A stretch of 58,519 nucleotides of DNA, from the NCBI RefSeq assembly GCF_900114235.1, contig NZ_FOSJ01000012.1, positions 1 to 58,519 of the forward strand, given 5' to 3'. The notes beneath the pieces are model-generated. The model was not told the origin of the DNA, did not search any database, and saw only the letters and a list, made by a program, of their open reading frames with translations. Origin of the DNA: Marinilactibacillus piezotolerans. GTDB taxonomy: Bacteria > Bacillota > Bacilli > Lactobacillales > Carnobacteriaceae_A. Position numbers and translations under genes: made by a program. Shown piece after piece: positions 8,481 to 17,594 of this stretch (its first letter is position 1; each line of letters starts with the position of its first letter).

Positions 8481-8516
8481 CAAAATACATTATCTAACGA
8501 AAGGAACGATCAACTT

Positions 8517-8831
8517 ATGGATTTAAAATTTGTTGTACCCAACATGGAAAAAACCTTCGGGCAATTGGAATTTGCTGGTGAAGGAGAAGTCGAACAACGA
8601 CGAATGAACGGACAACGCACCGTTGTTTCTCGTACCTATAACCTTTTCTCTGAGAACCAACGTGCCGATGACATTACGGTAAAACTCCCTGCTCAAGCAG
8701 GCGAAAAGCACTTTAATTTTGAAGAGAAAGTCAAACTCGTCAATCCTCGCATTACTGCCGAAGGATACAAGATTGGTGAACGTGGTTTTACTAACTATAT
8801 GTTGCACGCTGATGATGTAGTGAAAGCCTAA
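8517..8831 (+). CDS. Tn916 Orf23-like protein (DUF961 family)
   Basis: The protein has 104 aa and is the first gene of the conserved transfer operon. The DUF961 pattern is clear: the start KFVVPNMEKTFGQLEFAGEG, then R-TYNLFSENQRADDITVKLP and a final YMLHADDV. Its molecular role is not established; members are found at the head of Tn916/ICEBs1-type transfer operons, in pairs as here with the next gene. The start follows AAAGGAACG. Confidence 0.88.
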   Translation: MDLKFVVPNMEKTFGQLEFAGEGEVEQRRMNGQRTVVSRTYNLFSENQRADDITVKLPAQAGEKHFNFEEKVKLVNPRITAEGYKIGERGFTNYMLHADDVVKA

Positions 8832-8857
8832 AACAATTTTGAAAGGAAGATGACCTT

Positions 8858-9241
8858 ATGAGACTCGCAAATGGGATTGTGTTAGACCGAGACAAAACCT
8901 TTGATACCTTGAAATTTTCTGCCCTACGAAGAGAAGTCCGTGTTCAAAACGAAGACGGAACAGTATCGGAAGAAGTAAAAGAACGCACCTATGATTTAAA
9001 ATCCAAAGGACAAGGATGCATGATTCAAGTCAGTATTCCTGCGGATATTCCCTTAAAAGAATTTGATTATAACGCCGAAGTGGAACTAGTCAATCCTGTA
9101 GCCGACACCGTTGCCAATGCCACCTTCTTTGGAGCGGAGGTTGATTGGTTCTTAAAAGCAGACGATATTGTATTGAAAAAGACCACTGGAAAAGCAAAAT
9201 CCGCTCAAACAGAACCAAAGCCTTCCCCTAAAAAAGAATAA
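8858..9241 (+). CDS. Tn916 Orf22-like protein (DUF961 family)
   Basis: The protein has 127 aa and is the second DUF961 paralogue of the operon. It keeps DKTFDTLKFSALRREV near the start, RTYDLKSKGQG in the middle and WFLKADDI near the end, with a Lys/Pro-rich tail. It lies 26 bases after orf23 behind GAAAGGAAG. The function is unknown; the conserved position next to the coupling protein suggests a role in DNA processing or replication of the element. Confidence 0.88.
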   Translation: MRLANGIVLDRDKTFDTLKFSALRREVRVQNEDGTVSEEVKERTYDLKSKGQGCMIQVSIPADIPLKEFDYNAEVELVNPVADTVANATFFGAEVDWFLKADDIVLKKTTGKAKSAQTEPKPSPKKE

Positions 9242-9271
9242 ACGTGTCAATCGGAAAGGAGTGACTCTGCC

Positions 9272-10657
9272 ATGAATCTTTTCTTCTCACATGGAAAACG
9301 AATCAAATCACGAGACAATCACCTTGTCTTACGTTTTACTCTCTCAAGACTCTTTCCTCTCTTTTTTCTGACACTTGCCCTCTTTCATGGCAGAACCTTG
9401 CTTCACCTAGATTGGCACAGCTTGCCAGAGACCCTACAAGAAGGAGATATAGACATTCCTATTCCCTATCTCCTTCTTTCTGTATGGATTTCTCTCTTGA
9501 TCTGTTTCCTAAGTGTTGTTCTCTTTAAATGTTTCTTTCCTGATACGATCAAGCAAGTCATTCACCGACAGAAATTGGCTCGTATGTTGCTAGAAAACAA
9601 GTGGTACGAGTCGGAACAGGTACAATCTGATGGGCTTTTGGATGACGGACGAACCCGATCTAAAGAGAAAATTACTTACTTTCCAAAGATGTACTACAAG
9701 TTAATAGATGGGCTGATTTATATTCGAGTGGAAATTTCACTTGGAAAGTACCAGGATCAATTGCTGCACTTAGAGAAGAAATTAGAGAGTGGCTTGTTTT
9801 GTGAATTAGTCGAAAAAGAACTGAAAGACTCTTATGTAGAATACACCCTTCTCTATGACACCATTGCCAATCGCATTTCTATTGAAGACGTAAGAGCTGA
9901 AAATGGAAAGCTGAAATTGATGGAAAATGTTTGGTGGGAATACGATAAGCTCCCACATATGTTAATTGCTGGGGGGACAGGTGGTGGGAAAACCTATTTT
10001 ATCCTTACATTGATTGAATCCCTCCTACAAACCAATGTCACACTGTATGTTCTCGATCCAAAGAATGCCGACTTAGCTGATTTAGCTGTCGCACTACCAA
10101 ATGTCTATTCCAAGAAAGAAGAGATGATTGCCTGTATTGATTCCTTTTACGAAAACATGATGAAGCGTTCCGAAGACATGAAACAAATGGAAAACTACCA
10201 AACAGGTGAAAACTATGCTTATTTGGGCTTGCCTGCTCAATTTTTAATCTTTGATGAATATGTGGCCTTCTTTGAAATGTTATCCAAAAAGGAAAGCACC
10301 GAAGTGCTCAATAAACTAAAAAAGATTGTCATGTTAGGAAGGCAAGCCGGTTTCTTTCTCATCTTAGCCTGCCAACGTCCTGACGCAAAATATCTCGGAG
10401 ACGGGATTCGTGACCAATTTAACTTTCGTGTTGCTTTAGGTCGCATGAGTGAAATGGGTTATGGCATGATGTTTGGCTCAGACATTCAAAAAGACTTTTT
10501 CTTAAAACAAATCAAAGGACGAGGGTACGTTGACGTGGGAAACAGTGTAATCTCTGAATTCTATACCCCACTGGTTCCCAAAGGACATGACTTTTTAGAG
10601 GAGATAAACCGACTCGCCCAAAGCAGACAGGGAACGCAGGCGGCGGACGAAGTGTAA
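9272..10657 (+). CDS. FtsK/SpoIIIE-type coupling protein (Tn916 Orf21, TcpA)
   Basis: The protein has 461 aa. Two N-terminal membrane segments (about residues 25-45 and 65-88) are followed by an FtsK-like ATPase with Walker A GGTGGGKT (about residues 235-242), Walker B FLIFDEY, and ACQRPDAKYLGDGIRDQFNFRVALG. In ICEs of this type it is the type IV coupling protein that brings the relaxase-bound strand to the mating channel. It overlaps nothing; the oriT region follows directly. Confidence 0.93.
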   Translation: MNLFFSHGKRIKSRDNHLVLRFTLSRLFPLFFLTLALFHGRTLLHLDWHSLPETLQEGDIDIPIPYLLLSVWISLLICFLSVVLFKCFFPDTIKQVIHRQKLARMLLENKWYESEQVQSDGLLDDGRTRSKEKITYFPKMYYKLIDGLIYIRVEISLGKYQDQLLHLEKKLESGLFCELVEKELKDSYVEYTLLYDTIANRISIEDVRAENGKLKLMENVWWEYDKLPHMLIAGGTGGGKTYFILTLIESLLQTNVTLYVLDPKNADLADLAVALPNVYSKKEEMIACIDSFYENMMKRSEDMKQMENYQTGENYAYLGLPAQFLIFDEYVAFFEMLSKKESTEVLNKLKKIVMLGRQAGFFLILACQRPDAKYLGDGIRDQFNFRVALGRMSEMGYGMMFGSDIQKDFFLKQIKGRGYVDVGNSVISEFYTPLVPKGHDFLEEINRLAQSRQGTQAADEV

Positions 10658-10868
10658 GCCTAGCCGAAGTTCCCTGTCTGCTTGCTGGGGTGGCGCTAGC
10701 CACACCAGCCCGGTTAACCCCCCGTATCTAACAGGGGGGTACAAATCGACAAACATCTGACACCTTAAACCGAAGAACCCTTGGAATGGCGGAAATTAGT
10801 GGGTGTTTAGTCATACGACAATGGCCCACTGGTTTCTTGTCGCCTTCCAACGATTGGAGGAAGAACCT
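10658..10868 (+). other. oriT: Origin of transfer (oriT) region
   Basis: The 211-base gap between coupling protein and relaxase genes holds two strong inverted repeats. One is GCTGG-G-GTGGC around a GCTA loop (10684-10709). The other is CCCCCC...GGGGGG (10718-10723 and 10734-10739) around GTATCTAACA. The second has the shape known for the ICEBs1 oriT and matches my memory of the Tn916 oriT, also located between orf21 and orf20. The MobT relaxase downstream is the expected partner. The exact nick site is not assigned. Confidence 0.82.
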
Positions 10869-12050
10869 TTGAGTCAATCTACTATTGGCTTACAGATAAG
10901 AAACCAACGCTTAGAATATGGACTGACCCAAAGCACGGTTGCTTCAAAAGCTGGGATTAGTCGGCAATATTTAAGCGATATTGAAACCCAAAAAGTTCAT
11001 CCATCGGAAGAAACCAAAGAACAGTTAGTAACTGCTCTTGATGAATTAAATCCCCATGCGCCATTGTTTATGCTCTTTGATTATGTCCGTATTCGATTTC
11101 CTACAACGGATGTGCAGTCCGTGATCGAAGGACTGTTACATCTAAAGATGAAGTACTTTATCCACGAGGATTACGCATTCTACTCCTACCTTGAACATTA
11201 CGCACTCGGCGATATTGTCGTAATGACCTCTCCTGAAGAAGAGAAAGGTGTCCTTCTTGAACTTAAAGGAAAAGGGTGTCGTCAATTTGAAACCTATCTT
11301 CATGCACAAGAGAGAAGTTGGTACGACTTCTTTATGGATTGCTTGCTCAAAAAAGCGGTCATCAAACGCTTAGACTTAGCCATCAATGACAAAGCTGGTA
11401 TCTTAGACATTCCCTTTCTGACAGAGAAATGCCGCAAGGAAGAATGCATCTCCGTCTTTCGCAGTTTTAAAAGTTACCGTAGTGGGGAACTGATTAAACG
11501 AGAAGAAAAAGAAGAGATGGGGAATACCTTATATATTGGCTCCTTACGAAGCGATATTTACTTCTGTCTGTACGAAAAAGATTATGAAGAATTCAAAAAG
11601 AATGGAATTCTCTTTGACGAAGCAACCGTAAAGAACCGTTTTGAAATCCGTCTGAAAAATGACCGAGCCTTATATGCCTTACGAGACCTTATGCAGAACG
11701 AAAATCCAGAGAAAACCGCCTTTAAAATCATTAACCGCTACATTCGTTTTGTCGACCGAATAAACAAGAAACCTCGTGGGGAATGGCCATTAAATCGAAA
11801 ATGGGCATGGTTTATTGGAGACAATCGACAAAGCATGACCCTCACCACGAAACCTGAACCTTATTCCTTTCAACGCACCCTTCGTTGGCTGGAACGTCAA
11901 GTCGCTCCTACATGGAAAATTGCCACGAAATTAGATGAAATCAACCAGACTTCTCACATCAAAGACATGCTTCAACATGCCAAACTCACCGATAAACACA
12001 AACAAATCCTCGAACAACAAGCTGCTTCTGTAGAAGATATGATACTTTAA
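10869..12050 (+). CDS. mobT: MobT-type relaxase (Tn916 Orf20, Rep_trans family)
   Basis: The protein has 393 aa from a TTG start. An N-terminal helix-turn-helix (about residues 8-45, LTQSTVASKAGISRQYLSDIE) is followed by a Rep_trans-type nicking domain related to rolling-circle initiators (FDYVRIRFPT, then IKRLDLAINDKAG). It would nick oriT and lead the strand out, and in this class it also starts rolling-circle replication of the excised element. TTG at 10869 has TTGGAGG 8 bases upstream. A GTG at 10803 extends the frame but has no good ribosome site and would run into the oriT region. Confidence 0.92.
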   Translation: MSQSTIGLQIRNQRLEYGLTQSTVASKAGISRQYLSDIETQKVHPSEETKEQLVTALDELNPHAPLFMLFDYVRIRFPTTDVQSVIEGLLHLKMKYFIHEDYAFYSYLEHYALGDIVVMTSPEEEKGVLLELKGKGCRQFETYLHAQERSWYDFFMDCLLKKAVIKRLDLAINDKAGILDIPFLTEKCRKEECISVFRSFKSYRSGELIKREEKEEMGNTLYIGSLRSDIYFCLYEKDYEEFKKNGILFDEATVKNRFEIRLKNDRALYALRDLMQNENPEKTAFKIINRYIRFVDRINKKPRGEWPLNRKWAWFIGDNRQSMTLTTKPEPYSFQRTLRWLERQVAPTWKIATKLDEINQTSHIKDMLQHAKLTDKHKQILEQQAASVEDMIL

Positions 12051-12086
12051 CGCACTCCCCTCTATTTTGAAAGGAGAATGACTCTT

Positions 12087-12308
12087 ATGAATTTTGGAGA
12101 CAACTTATACAACTGGTTCTTAGGAAATGCTCAGTCCTTAGTCCTCTTGTCTATCGTCGTGATTGGACTGTATTTAGGATTTAAACGAGAGTTTTCTAAA
12201 CTGATTAGCTTTTTAATTATCGCCCTGATTGCGGTTGGACTGGTCTTTAACGCCGCAGGAGTCCAGGAACTCTTGCTTCAACTCTTTAACCGCATTATCG
12301 GCCAATAA
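12087..12308 (+). CDS. Tn916 Orf19-like small membrane protein
   Basis: The protein has 73 aa: MNFGDNLYNWFLGNAQS, then two transmembrane segments (about residues 18-34 and 40-57). It is very close to Orf19 of Tn916 as I remember it. The ATG at 12087 has AAAGGAG about 11 bases upstream; an ATG three codons earlier is too close to that site. It is probably a small accessory subunit of the mating apparatus. Function is unproven in the family. Confidence 0.85.
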   Translation: MNFGDNLYNWFLGNAQSLVLLSIVVIGLYLGFKREFSKLISFLIIALIAVGLVFNAAGVQELLLQLFNRIIGQ

Positions 12309-12324
12309 GAAAGGACTTTGCCTT

Positions 12325-12822
12325 ATGGAAGAAATGATGGTGTATATCGCCAATTTAGGAAAGTATAACGAAGGAGAACTGGTCGGTGACTGGTTCTCTC
12401 CCCCTATAGATATGGAACAGGTCAAAGAACGCATTGGCTTAAATGATGAATACGAAGAAGTGGCGATACATGATTACCAATTGCCCTTTGATGTGGATGA
12501 ATACACACCCATTCAAGAAATCAACCGACTCTGTGAAATGGTATTGGAACTGGAACCCGATATTCAATCCGAACTCCGTTCCCTTCTCACGTACTTTGAC
12601 AGTATTGAGGAACTCCACGAAAAACAAGACGACATCATTCATTACCCCGACTGTGACAGTATGGCCGATGTCGCTCATTACTTGATTGAAGAAACAGGGG
12701 CATTAGGAGAAGTGCCTGCTCAACTCCAACACTACATTGATTATGAAGCGTATGGTCGAGACTTAGAAATTGAAGGGAACTTTGTCATCACAGGTCGAGG
12801 GATCTTTGAGATTCCGTATTAA
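12325..12822 (+). CDS. ardA: Antirestriction protein ArdA (Tn916 Orf18)
   Basis: The protein has 165 aa, the same length as Tn916 Orf18, with VYIANLGKYNEGELVG at the start, EEVAIHDYQLPF and TGALGEVPAQLQHYIDYEAYGRDL. ArdA mimics B-form DNA through its acidic surface (many Asp/Glu are visible) and blocks type I restriction enzymes, protecting the incoming element. The ATG at 12325 is behind GAAAGGAC. It lies within the transfer operon, so it would be made early when transfer genes are on. Confidence 0.95.
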   Translation: MEEMMVYIANLGKYNEGELVGDWFSPPIDMEQVKERIGLNDEYEEVAIHDYQLPFDVDEYTPIQEINRLCEMVLELEPDIQSELRSLLTYFDSIEELHEKQDDIIHYPDCDSMADVAHYLIEETGALGEVPAQLQHYIDYEAYGRDLEIEGNFVITGRGIFEIPY

Positions 12823-12839
12823 CGATTGGAGGACTGCAC

Positions 12840-13235
12840 ATGAAGAAAATTAGAAGTTACACCAGTATATGGTCGGTGGAAAAGGTGCTCTATTCCATCA
12901 ATGATTTAAAACTGCCCTTCCCTCTGTCGTTTACGCAGATGACATGGTTTGTGCTTTCGCTCTTTTTGATGATCATCTTAGGAAACCTTCCTCCTCTATC
13001 TTTCATTGAAGGAGCGTTCCTGAAATATCTCGGCATCCCTGTAGGAATCACGTGGTTTATGAGTCAGAAAACCTTTGATGGAAAGAAACCCTTTAACTTT
13101 TTGAAAGCAGTGATTGCTTATGCCTTCCGTTCTAAGCGAACCTTCGCAGGAAAGAAAGTAACTTTAGATTCACAGAAACATACCGAACCGATCACCATTG
13201 TAAGGAGTGAGACCGTAAATGACTTATCCGATTAA
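12840..13235 (+). CDS. tcpE: TcpE-family conjugation membrane protein (Tn916 Orf17)
   Basis: The protein has 131 aa with two hydrophobic segments (about residues 33-50 and 60-80) and a basic AYAFRSKRTFAGKK tail segment, as in TcpE/PrgI-like proteins of Gram-positive type IV systems. The start follows GGAGGACTGCAC. It overlaps the VirB4 gene by 17 bases, which suggests coupled translation. It is probably a membrane part of the mating channel working with VirB4. Confidence 0.87.
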   Translation: MKKIRSYTSIWSVEKVLYSINDLKLPFPLSFTQMTWFVLSLFLMIILGNLPPLSFIEGAFLKYLGIPVGITWFMSQKTFDGKKPFNFLKAVIAYAFRSKRTFAGKKVTLDSQKHTEPITIVRSETVNDLSD

Positions 13236-15678
13236 ATACATTGAAAACAACCTTGTCTGGAATACAGACGGGGAATGTTTTGCCTATTATGAATTGATTC
13301 CTTACAACTATTCCTTTTTAAGTCCTGATCAAAAGAACCAAGTGCATGACTCTTTCAGGCAACTAATCGCACAAAACAGAGACGGAAAAATTCATGCCTT
13401 ACAAATCAGTACAGAGTCCAGTATTCGCACCGCTCAAGAACGATCCAAAGAAGAGATTAGCGGACGACTGAAAAAAATAGCCGAAGAGAAAGTCGACCAA
13501 CAAACCGAAGCACTCATTGAGATGATCGGGGAGAATCAAGTTGACTACCGTTTTTATATTGGTTTTAAGTTGTTGCTCAATGAAAAAGAAGTGTCGGTTA
13601 AAACGGTTGGAGAAGAAGTGAAAAATGCTTTTTCCGAGTTCTTTAAAAGCGTGAATCATAATCTAATGGGCGACTTTGTATCCATGCCTCAAGATGATGT
13701 GTTGCGGTATCAGAAAGTTGAAAAGTTACTGGAAAATAAACTCACTCGGCGATTTAAAGTCCGTGCCTTAACCAAAGATGATTTTGGCTACTTGATTGAA
13801 CACCTCTACGGGAAATCAGGTACGGCTTATGACGATTATGAATATCACTTGCCGAAAGATGAAATAGACGGTAAGACACTGATTAAACGCTACGACTTAA
13901 TCAAACCCACTCGCTGTTTGATGGAAGAAAAACAACGTCACTTACGGATTGAACAGGAAGACGAAACAATTTATGCGGCATACTTTACCATTGATTCGAT
14001 TATCGGAGAGTTGGAATTTCCAAATTCCGAAATCTTCTACTACCAACAACAACAATTCACTTTTCCGATCGACACCAGTATGAATATCGACATCGTCTCC
14101 AATAAAAAAGCCTTAACCACGGTTCGAAACAAAAAGAAAGAACTCAAGGATTTAGACAATCATGCCTGGCAAAACGATACCGAAACCAATACGAATGTCG
14201 TAGAAGCCTTAGACAGTGTGAATGAGTTAGAAAACAATTTAGACAACACGAAGGAATCGATGTATAAGCTTTCTTACGTCATTCGAGTCACTGCTCCTGA
14301 TCTAGAAGAACTGAAAAGACGATGCAATGAAGTGAAAGATTTTTATGATGATGTGAATATCAAACTCGTTCGCCCCTTTGGCGATATGTTGGGTCTACAC
14401 CAAGAATTCCTCCCTGCAAGCAAACGATACATGAATGATTACGTGCAATACGTGACCTCTGATTTCTTAGCTGGTCTTGGCTTCGGGGCGACCCAAATGC
14501 TTGGTGAAAAAGAAGGGATTTACATTGGGTACTCCTTAGACACAGGGCGAAACGTGTATTTGAAACCTGATCTTGCCAGTCAAGGCGTGAAACATTCTGT
14601 AACCAATGCCCTATCCGCTGCTTTTGTAGGATCCCTTGGTGGAGGAAAATCGTTTTCGAATAATCTATTGGTCTATTATTCGGTTCTCTTTGGGGCACAA
14701 GCCTTGATTGTCGATCCCAAAGGCGAACGTGGACGGTGGAAAGACACGCTTCCTGAAATAGCGCATGAGATTAACATTGTGAACTTGACCTCAGAAGACA
14801 AAAACAAAGGCTTACTCGATCCCTATGTGATAATGACTAATGTCAAAGACTCCGAATCTCTGGCGATTGATATACTCACCTTTCTGACTGGTATCTCTTC
14901 TCGTGACGGAGAAAAATTCCCTGTCTTACGAAAAGCCATTCGAGCGGTCACCAATAGTGAACAGCGAGGACTACTCAAAGTCATAGAAGAATTACGAGTC
15001 GAAAACAATCCAGTCAGTAACAGTATCGCCGATCACATTGAAAGTTTTACCGATTATGATTTCGCACAACTCCTCTTTAGTGATGGAGAACTCAAGCAAT
15101 CCATTAGCTTAGAGAAACAACTCAACATCATTCAAGTAGCCGATTTGGTGCTTCCTGATAGCGATACGGAGTTTGAAGAATACACGACGATGGAACTTTT
15201 ATCTGTCGCCATGCTTATTGTCATCAGTACGTTTGCTTTAGATTTGATCCATACCGACAGAAGTCGCTTTAAGATTGTGGATTTAGATGAAGCATGGTCG
15301 TTCTTGCAAGTAGCACAAGGAAAAGCTTTATCCATGAAGCTTGTTCGAGCAGGTCGTGCCATGAATGCAGGCGTCTATTTCGTAACCCAAAATACCGATG
15401 ACTTGTTAGACGAAAAGATGAAGAACAATATCGGATTGAAGTTTGCCTTTCGTTCCACAGATTCTAATGAAATCAAAAAGACACTCGCCTTCTTTGGGGT
15501 CGATCCAGAAGACGAAGCCAACCAGAAACGGCTTCAAGAACTAGAGAACGGACAGTGTTTAATACAAGATATTTATGGGCGTGTCGGTGTGATTCAATTT
15601 CATCCCATCTTTGAAGAATTGCTTCATGCCTTTGACACTCGCCCGCCAAAGCGAAAAGAGGTGGAAGATGATACATGA
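13219..15678 (+). CDS. VirB4-type conjugation ATPase (Tn916 Orf16, ConE-like)
   Basis: The protein has 819 aa. The N-terminal VirB4/CagE region precedes a C-terminal AAA motor with Walker A GSLGGGKSFSNN (about residues 475-485), Walker B FKIVDLDEAW and TQNTDDLLDEKMKNNIGLKFAFR. It powers assembly and substrate transfer of the type IV secretion channel at the membrane. It is full length, starting within the previous gene and overlapping the next by 4 bases (ATGA). Confidence 0.94.
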   Translation: MTYPIKYIENNLVWNTDGECFAYYELIPYNYSFLSPDQKNQVHDSFRQLIAQNRDGKIHALQISTESSIRTAQERSKEEISGRLKKIAEEKVDQQTEALIEMIGENQVDYRFYIGFKLLLNEKEVSVKTVGEEVKNAFSEFFKSVNHNLMGDFVSMPQDDVLRYQKVEKLLENKLTRRFKVRALTKDDFGYLIEHLYGKSGTAYDDYEYHLPKDEIDGKTLIKRYDLIKPTRCLMEEKQRHLRIEQEDETIYAAYFTIDSIIGELEFPNSEIFYYQQQQFTFPIDTSMNIDIVSNKKALTTVRNKKKELKDLDNHAWQNDTETNTNVVEALDSVNELENNLDNTKESMYKLSYVIRVTAPDLEELKRRCNEVKDFYDDVNIKLVRPFGDMLGLHQEFLPASKRYMNDYVQYVTSDFLAGLGFGATQMLGEKEGIYIGYSLDTGRNVYLKPDLASQGVKHSVTNALSAAFVGSLGGGKSFSNNLLVYYSVLFGAQALIVDPKGERGRWKDTLPEIAHEINIVNLTSEDKNKGLLDPYVIMTNVKDSESLAIDILTFLTGISSRDGEKFPVLRKAIRAVTNSEQRGLLKVIEELRVENNPVSNSIADHIESFTDYDFAQLLFSDGELKQSISLEKQLNIIQVADLVLPDSDTEFEEYTTMELLSVAMLIVISTFALDLIHTDRSRFKIVDLDEAWSFLQVAQGKALSMKLVRAGRAMNAGVYFVTQNTDDLLDEKMKNNIGLKFAFRSTDSNEIKKTLAFFGVDPEDEANQKRLQELENGQCLIQDIYGRVGVIQFHPIFEELLHAFDTRPPKRKEVEDDT

Positions 15679-17594
15679 AGTCACATGTAGCTAAAAAATG
15701 GAAAACAGTCGGAAAAGTTCTTCTCTATATCCTTTTAGGATGTCTATTAATCGTCCTCTTTCTCGCAAGTGTCGGTACCGTAGTTCAAGCGACAGGGCTT
15801 GTGGATAACACTGTGGATAATGCCAATGAATACAGCCGCTATCCGTTAGAAAACTACCAATTAGACTTCTATGTCGACAACAGTTGGAATTGGTTGCCGT
15901 GGAACTGGACAGATGGCATTGGCCAACAAGTCATGTATGGACTCTATGCCATTACTAGTTTCATTTGGACAATTAACCTCTATATTTCTAATGCGACAGG
16001 TTATCTTGTGCAAGAAGCGTACTCCCTTGATTTCATTTCGGATACGGCGAATGCCATCGGACGAAACATGCAGACGTTAGCAGGAGTAAATAGACAAGGA
16101 TTCCAAAATGAAGGCTTTTATGTGGGGTTTCTTTTGATCCTCATTTTAACGATTGGAAGTTATATCGCTTATGTGGGTTTACTTAAACGTGAATCCACCA
16201 AAGCAGTGAATGCCTTGATGAACTTCCTTGTGGTCTTTCTGCTCTCTGCTGGAGCGATTGCCTATGCCCCTGATTTAATTGGACGAGTAAATGACTTCTC
16301 TTCTGACATTAGTGAAGCCAGCTTGGATTTAGGCACACGTATTATCCTTCCGAACTCTAATACGGAAGGCAGCGATAGTGTCGACCTCATACGAGACAGT
16401 CTCTTCTCTATTCAAGTAAAACAACCATGGCTGCTTTTACAATACGGAACCAATGATGAAGAAGAGCTTGGCGAAGAACGAATCGAATCCTTACTCTCCA
16501 CTAGTCCGAATGCAAATAATGGAGAAGATCGAGAAGTCCTTGTGATTGAAGAAATTGAAGAGCGAGACAACCCTCACCTTTCCATTACCCAAACCACGAA
16601 TCGGTTAGGTGTGGTCTTCTTTATCTCTCTATTCAATATTGGCATTAGTCTCTTTGTCTTTCTTCTGACTGGGATTATGTTATTCTCTCAAGTCCTCTTT
16701 ATCATCTATGCGATGTTCTTACCGATCAGTTTCTTGCTTAGTATGATTCCAGGATTTAGTCATATGTCCAAACGTGCCTTAACCAAACTTTTTAATACGA
16801 TTCTGGCACGAGCAGGAATAACACTAATCATTACTGTAGCCTTTAGTATTTCCAGTATGTTGTATTCCTTGTCTGTCGGTTATCCCTTCTTCTTGATCGC
16901 GTTCTTACAGATTGTGACTTTTGCGGGTATTTACTTCAAACTAGGTGACTTAATGGGCATGTTTGCCTTACAAAGCAATGACTCTCAAAGTGTTAGTCGC
17001 CGTGTGATGAGAAAACCACGCATGTTGATGATGGCAAATATGCATCGCATGCAGAGAAAAATGACTCGCTCACTGGGTAGATCAGATAAACCGACGACAC
17101 AGAAAAAGGATTCAGAGAACAATCAGAACACTCCTGATAACCAACAATCTCCCACTAGAAAAGCAAATCACCAACGTCCTACAAAAGAAACCCCGCCTAC
17201 AGATAAGACTAACTCTTCAAAAATGTCTAAAAAGAATCAGAAGAACATGTCTCCTCCAACCCCGAGCAATAAAGAACGTCCAAACCAAAAGGAGATTAAA
17301 TCTACTCAGAAGAATGCAAATCAATCTACTAAGAAAAAACAGACTCCTTCAAAGAAAAGAAAATCAGTGGTGGAACAGAAGAAACCATCAAATCGTCAAA
17401 CACCTCAACAAAGAAAAAGTCGGAAACATACTCGTCCTCCTATTCACCGAAACAAACCGATTCTTAAACGAGAGCCTTCCTCTTCTCAGGCGACTCGAAA
17501 GAATACCTCGTATAAAGTGCCTACAAAACAATTCTCACAAAAGAAAGTCGTACCCAAAAGACCGATTAAACGAAAGGAGAAGAATAATCGATGA
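15675..17594 (+). CDS. VirB6-like polytopic conjugation protein (Tn916 Orf15)
   Basis: The protein has 639 aa. An N-terminal membrane segment, a large outside loop and about six further hydrophobic segments (to about residue 430) fit the Orf15/ConG family, the VirB6-like core of the channel. From about residue 450 to the end the protein is a low-complexity tail rich in Lys, Gln, Asn, Ser, Thr and Pro, strongly basic. Such a tail could bind DNA or other channel parts on the inner side. The start overlaps the VirB4 stop, and the end overlaps the next gene by 4 bases. Confidence 0.88.
   Translation: MKSHVAKKWKTVGKVLLYILLGCLLIVLFLASVGTVVQATGLVDNTVDNANEYSRYPLENYQLDFYVDNSWNWLPWNWTDGIGQQVMYGLYAITSFIWTINLYISNATGYLVQEAYSLDFISDTANAIGRNMQTLAGVNRQGFQNEGFYVGFLLILILTIGSYIAYVGLLKRESTKAVNALMNFLVVFLLSAGAIAYAPDLIGRVNDFSSDISEASLDLGTRIILPNSNTEGSDSVDLIRDSLFSIQVKQPWLLLQYGTNDEEELGEERIESLLSTSPNANNGEDREVLVIEEIEERDNPHLSITQTTNRLGVVFFISLFNIGISLFVFLLTGIMLFSQVLFIIYAMFLPISFLLSMIPGFSHMSKRALTKLFNTILARAGITLIITVAFSISSMLYSLSVGYPFFLIAFLQIVTFAGIYFKLGDLMGMFALQSNDSQSVSRRVMRKPRMLMMANMHRMQRKMTRSLGRSDKPTTQKKDSENNQNTPDNQQSPTRKANHQRPTKETPPTDKTNSSKMSKKNQKNMSPPTPSNKERPNQKEIKSTQKNANQSTKKKQTPSKKRKSVVEQKKPSNRQTPQQRKSRKHTRPPIHRNKPILKREPSSSQATRKNTSYKVPTKQFSQKKVVPKRPIKRKEKNNR

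Larger units (their letters stand above)
8216..8516. other. Left-end non-coding region of the ICE
   Basis: The stretch holds paired integrase arm-type repeats (8306-8324), a short hairpin with a T run (8384-8410) and a possible 14-codon leader ORF (8436-8480). No other gene is seen. It probably carries the promoter and control region of the transfer operon. Confidence 0.6.

Noticed and set aside
10803-10868. GTG start for the relaxase at 10803
   Set aside because: No ribosome site there, whereas TTG 10869 has TTGGAGG 8 bases upstream and matches the expected N-terminal HTH start.
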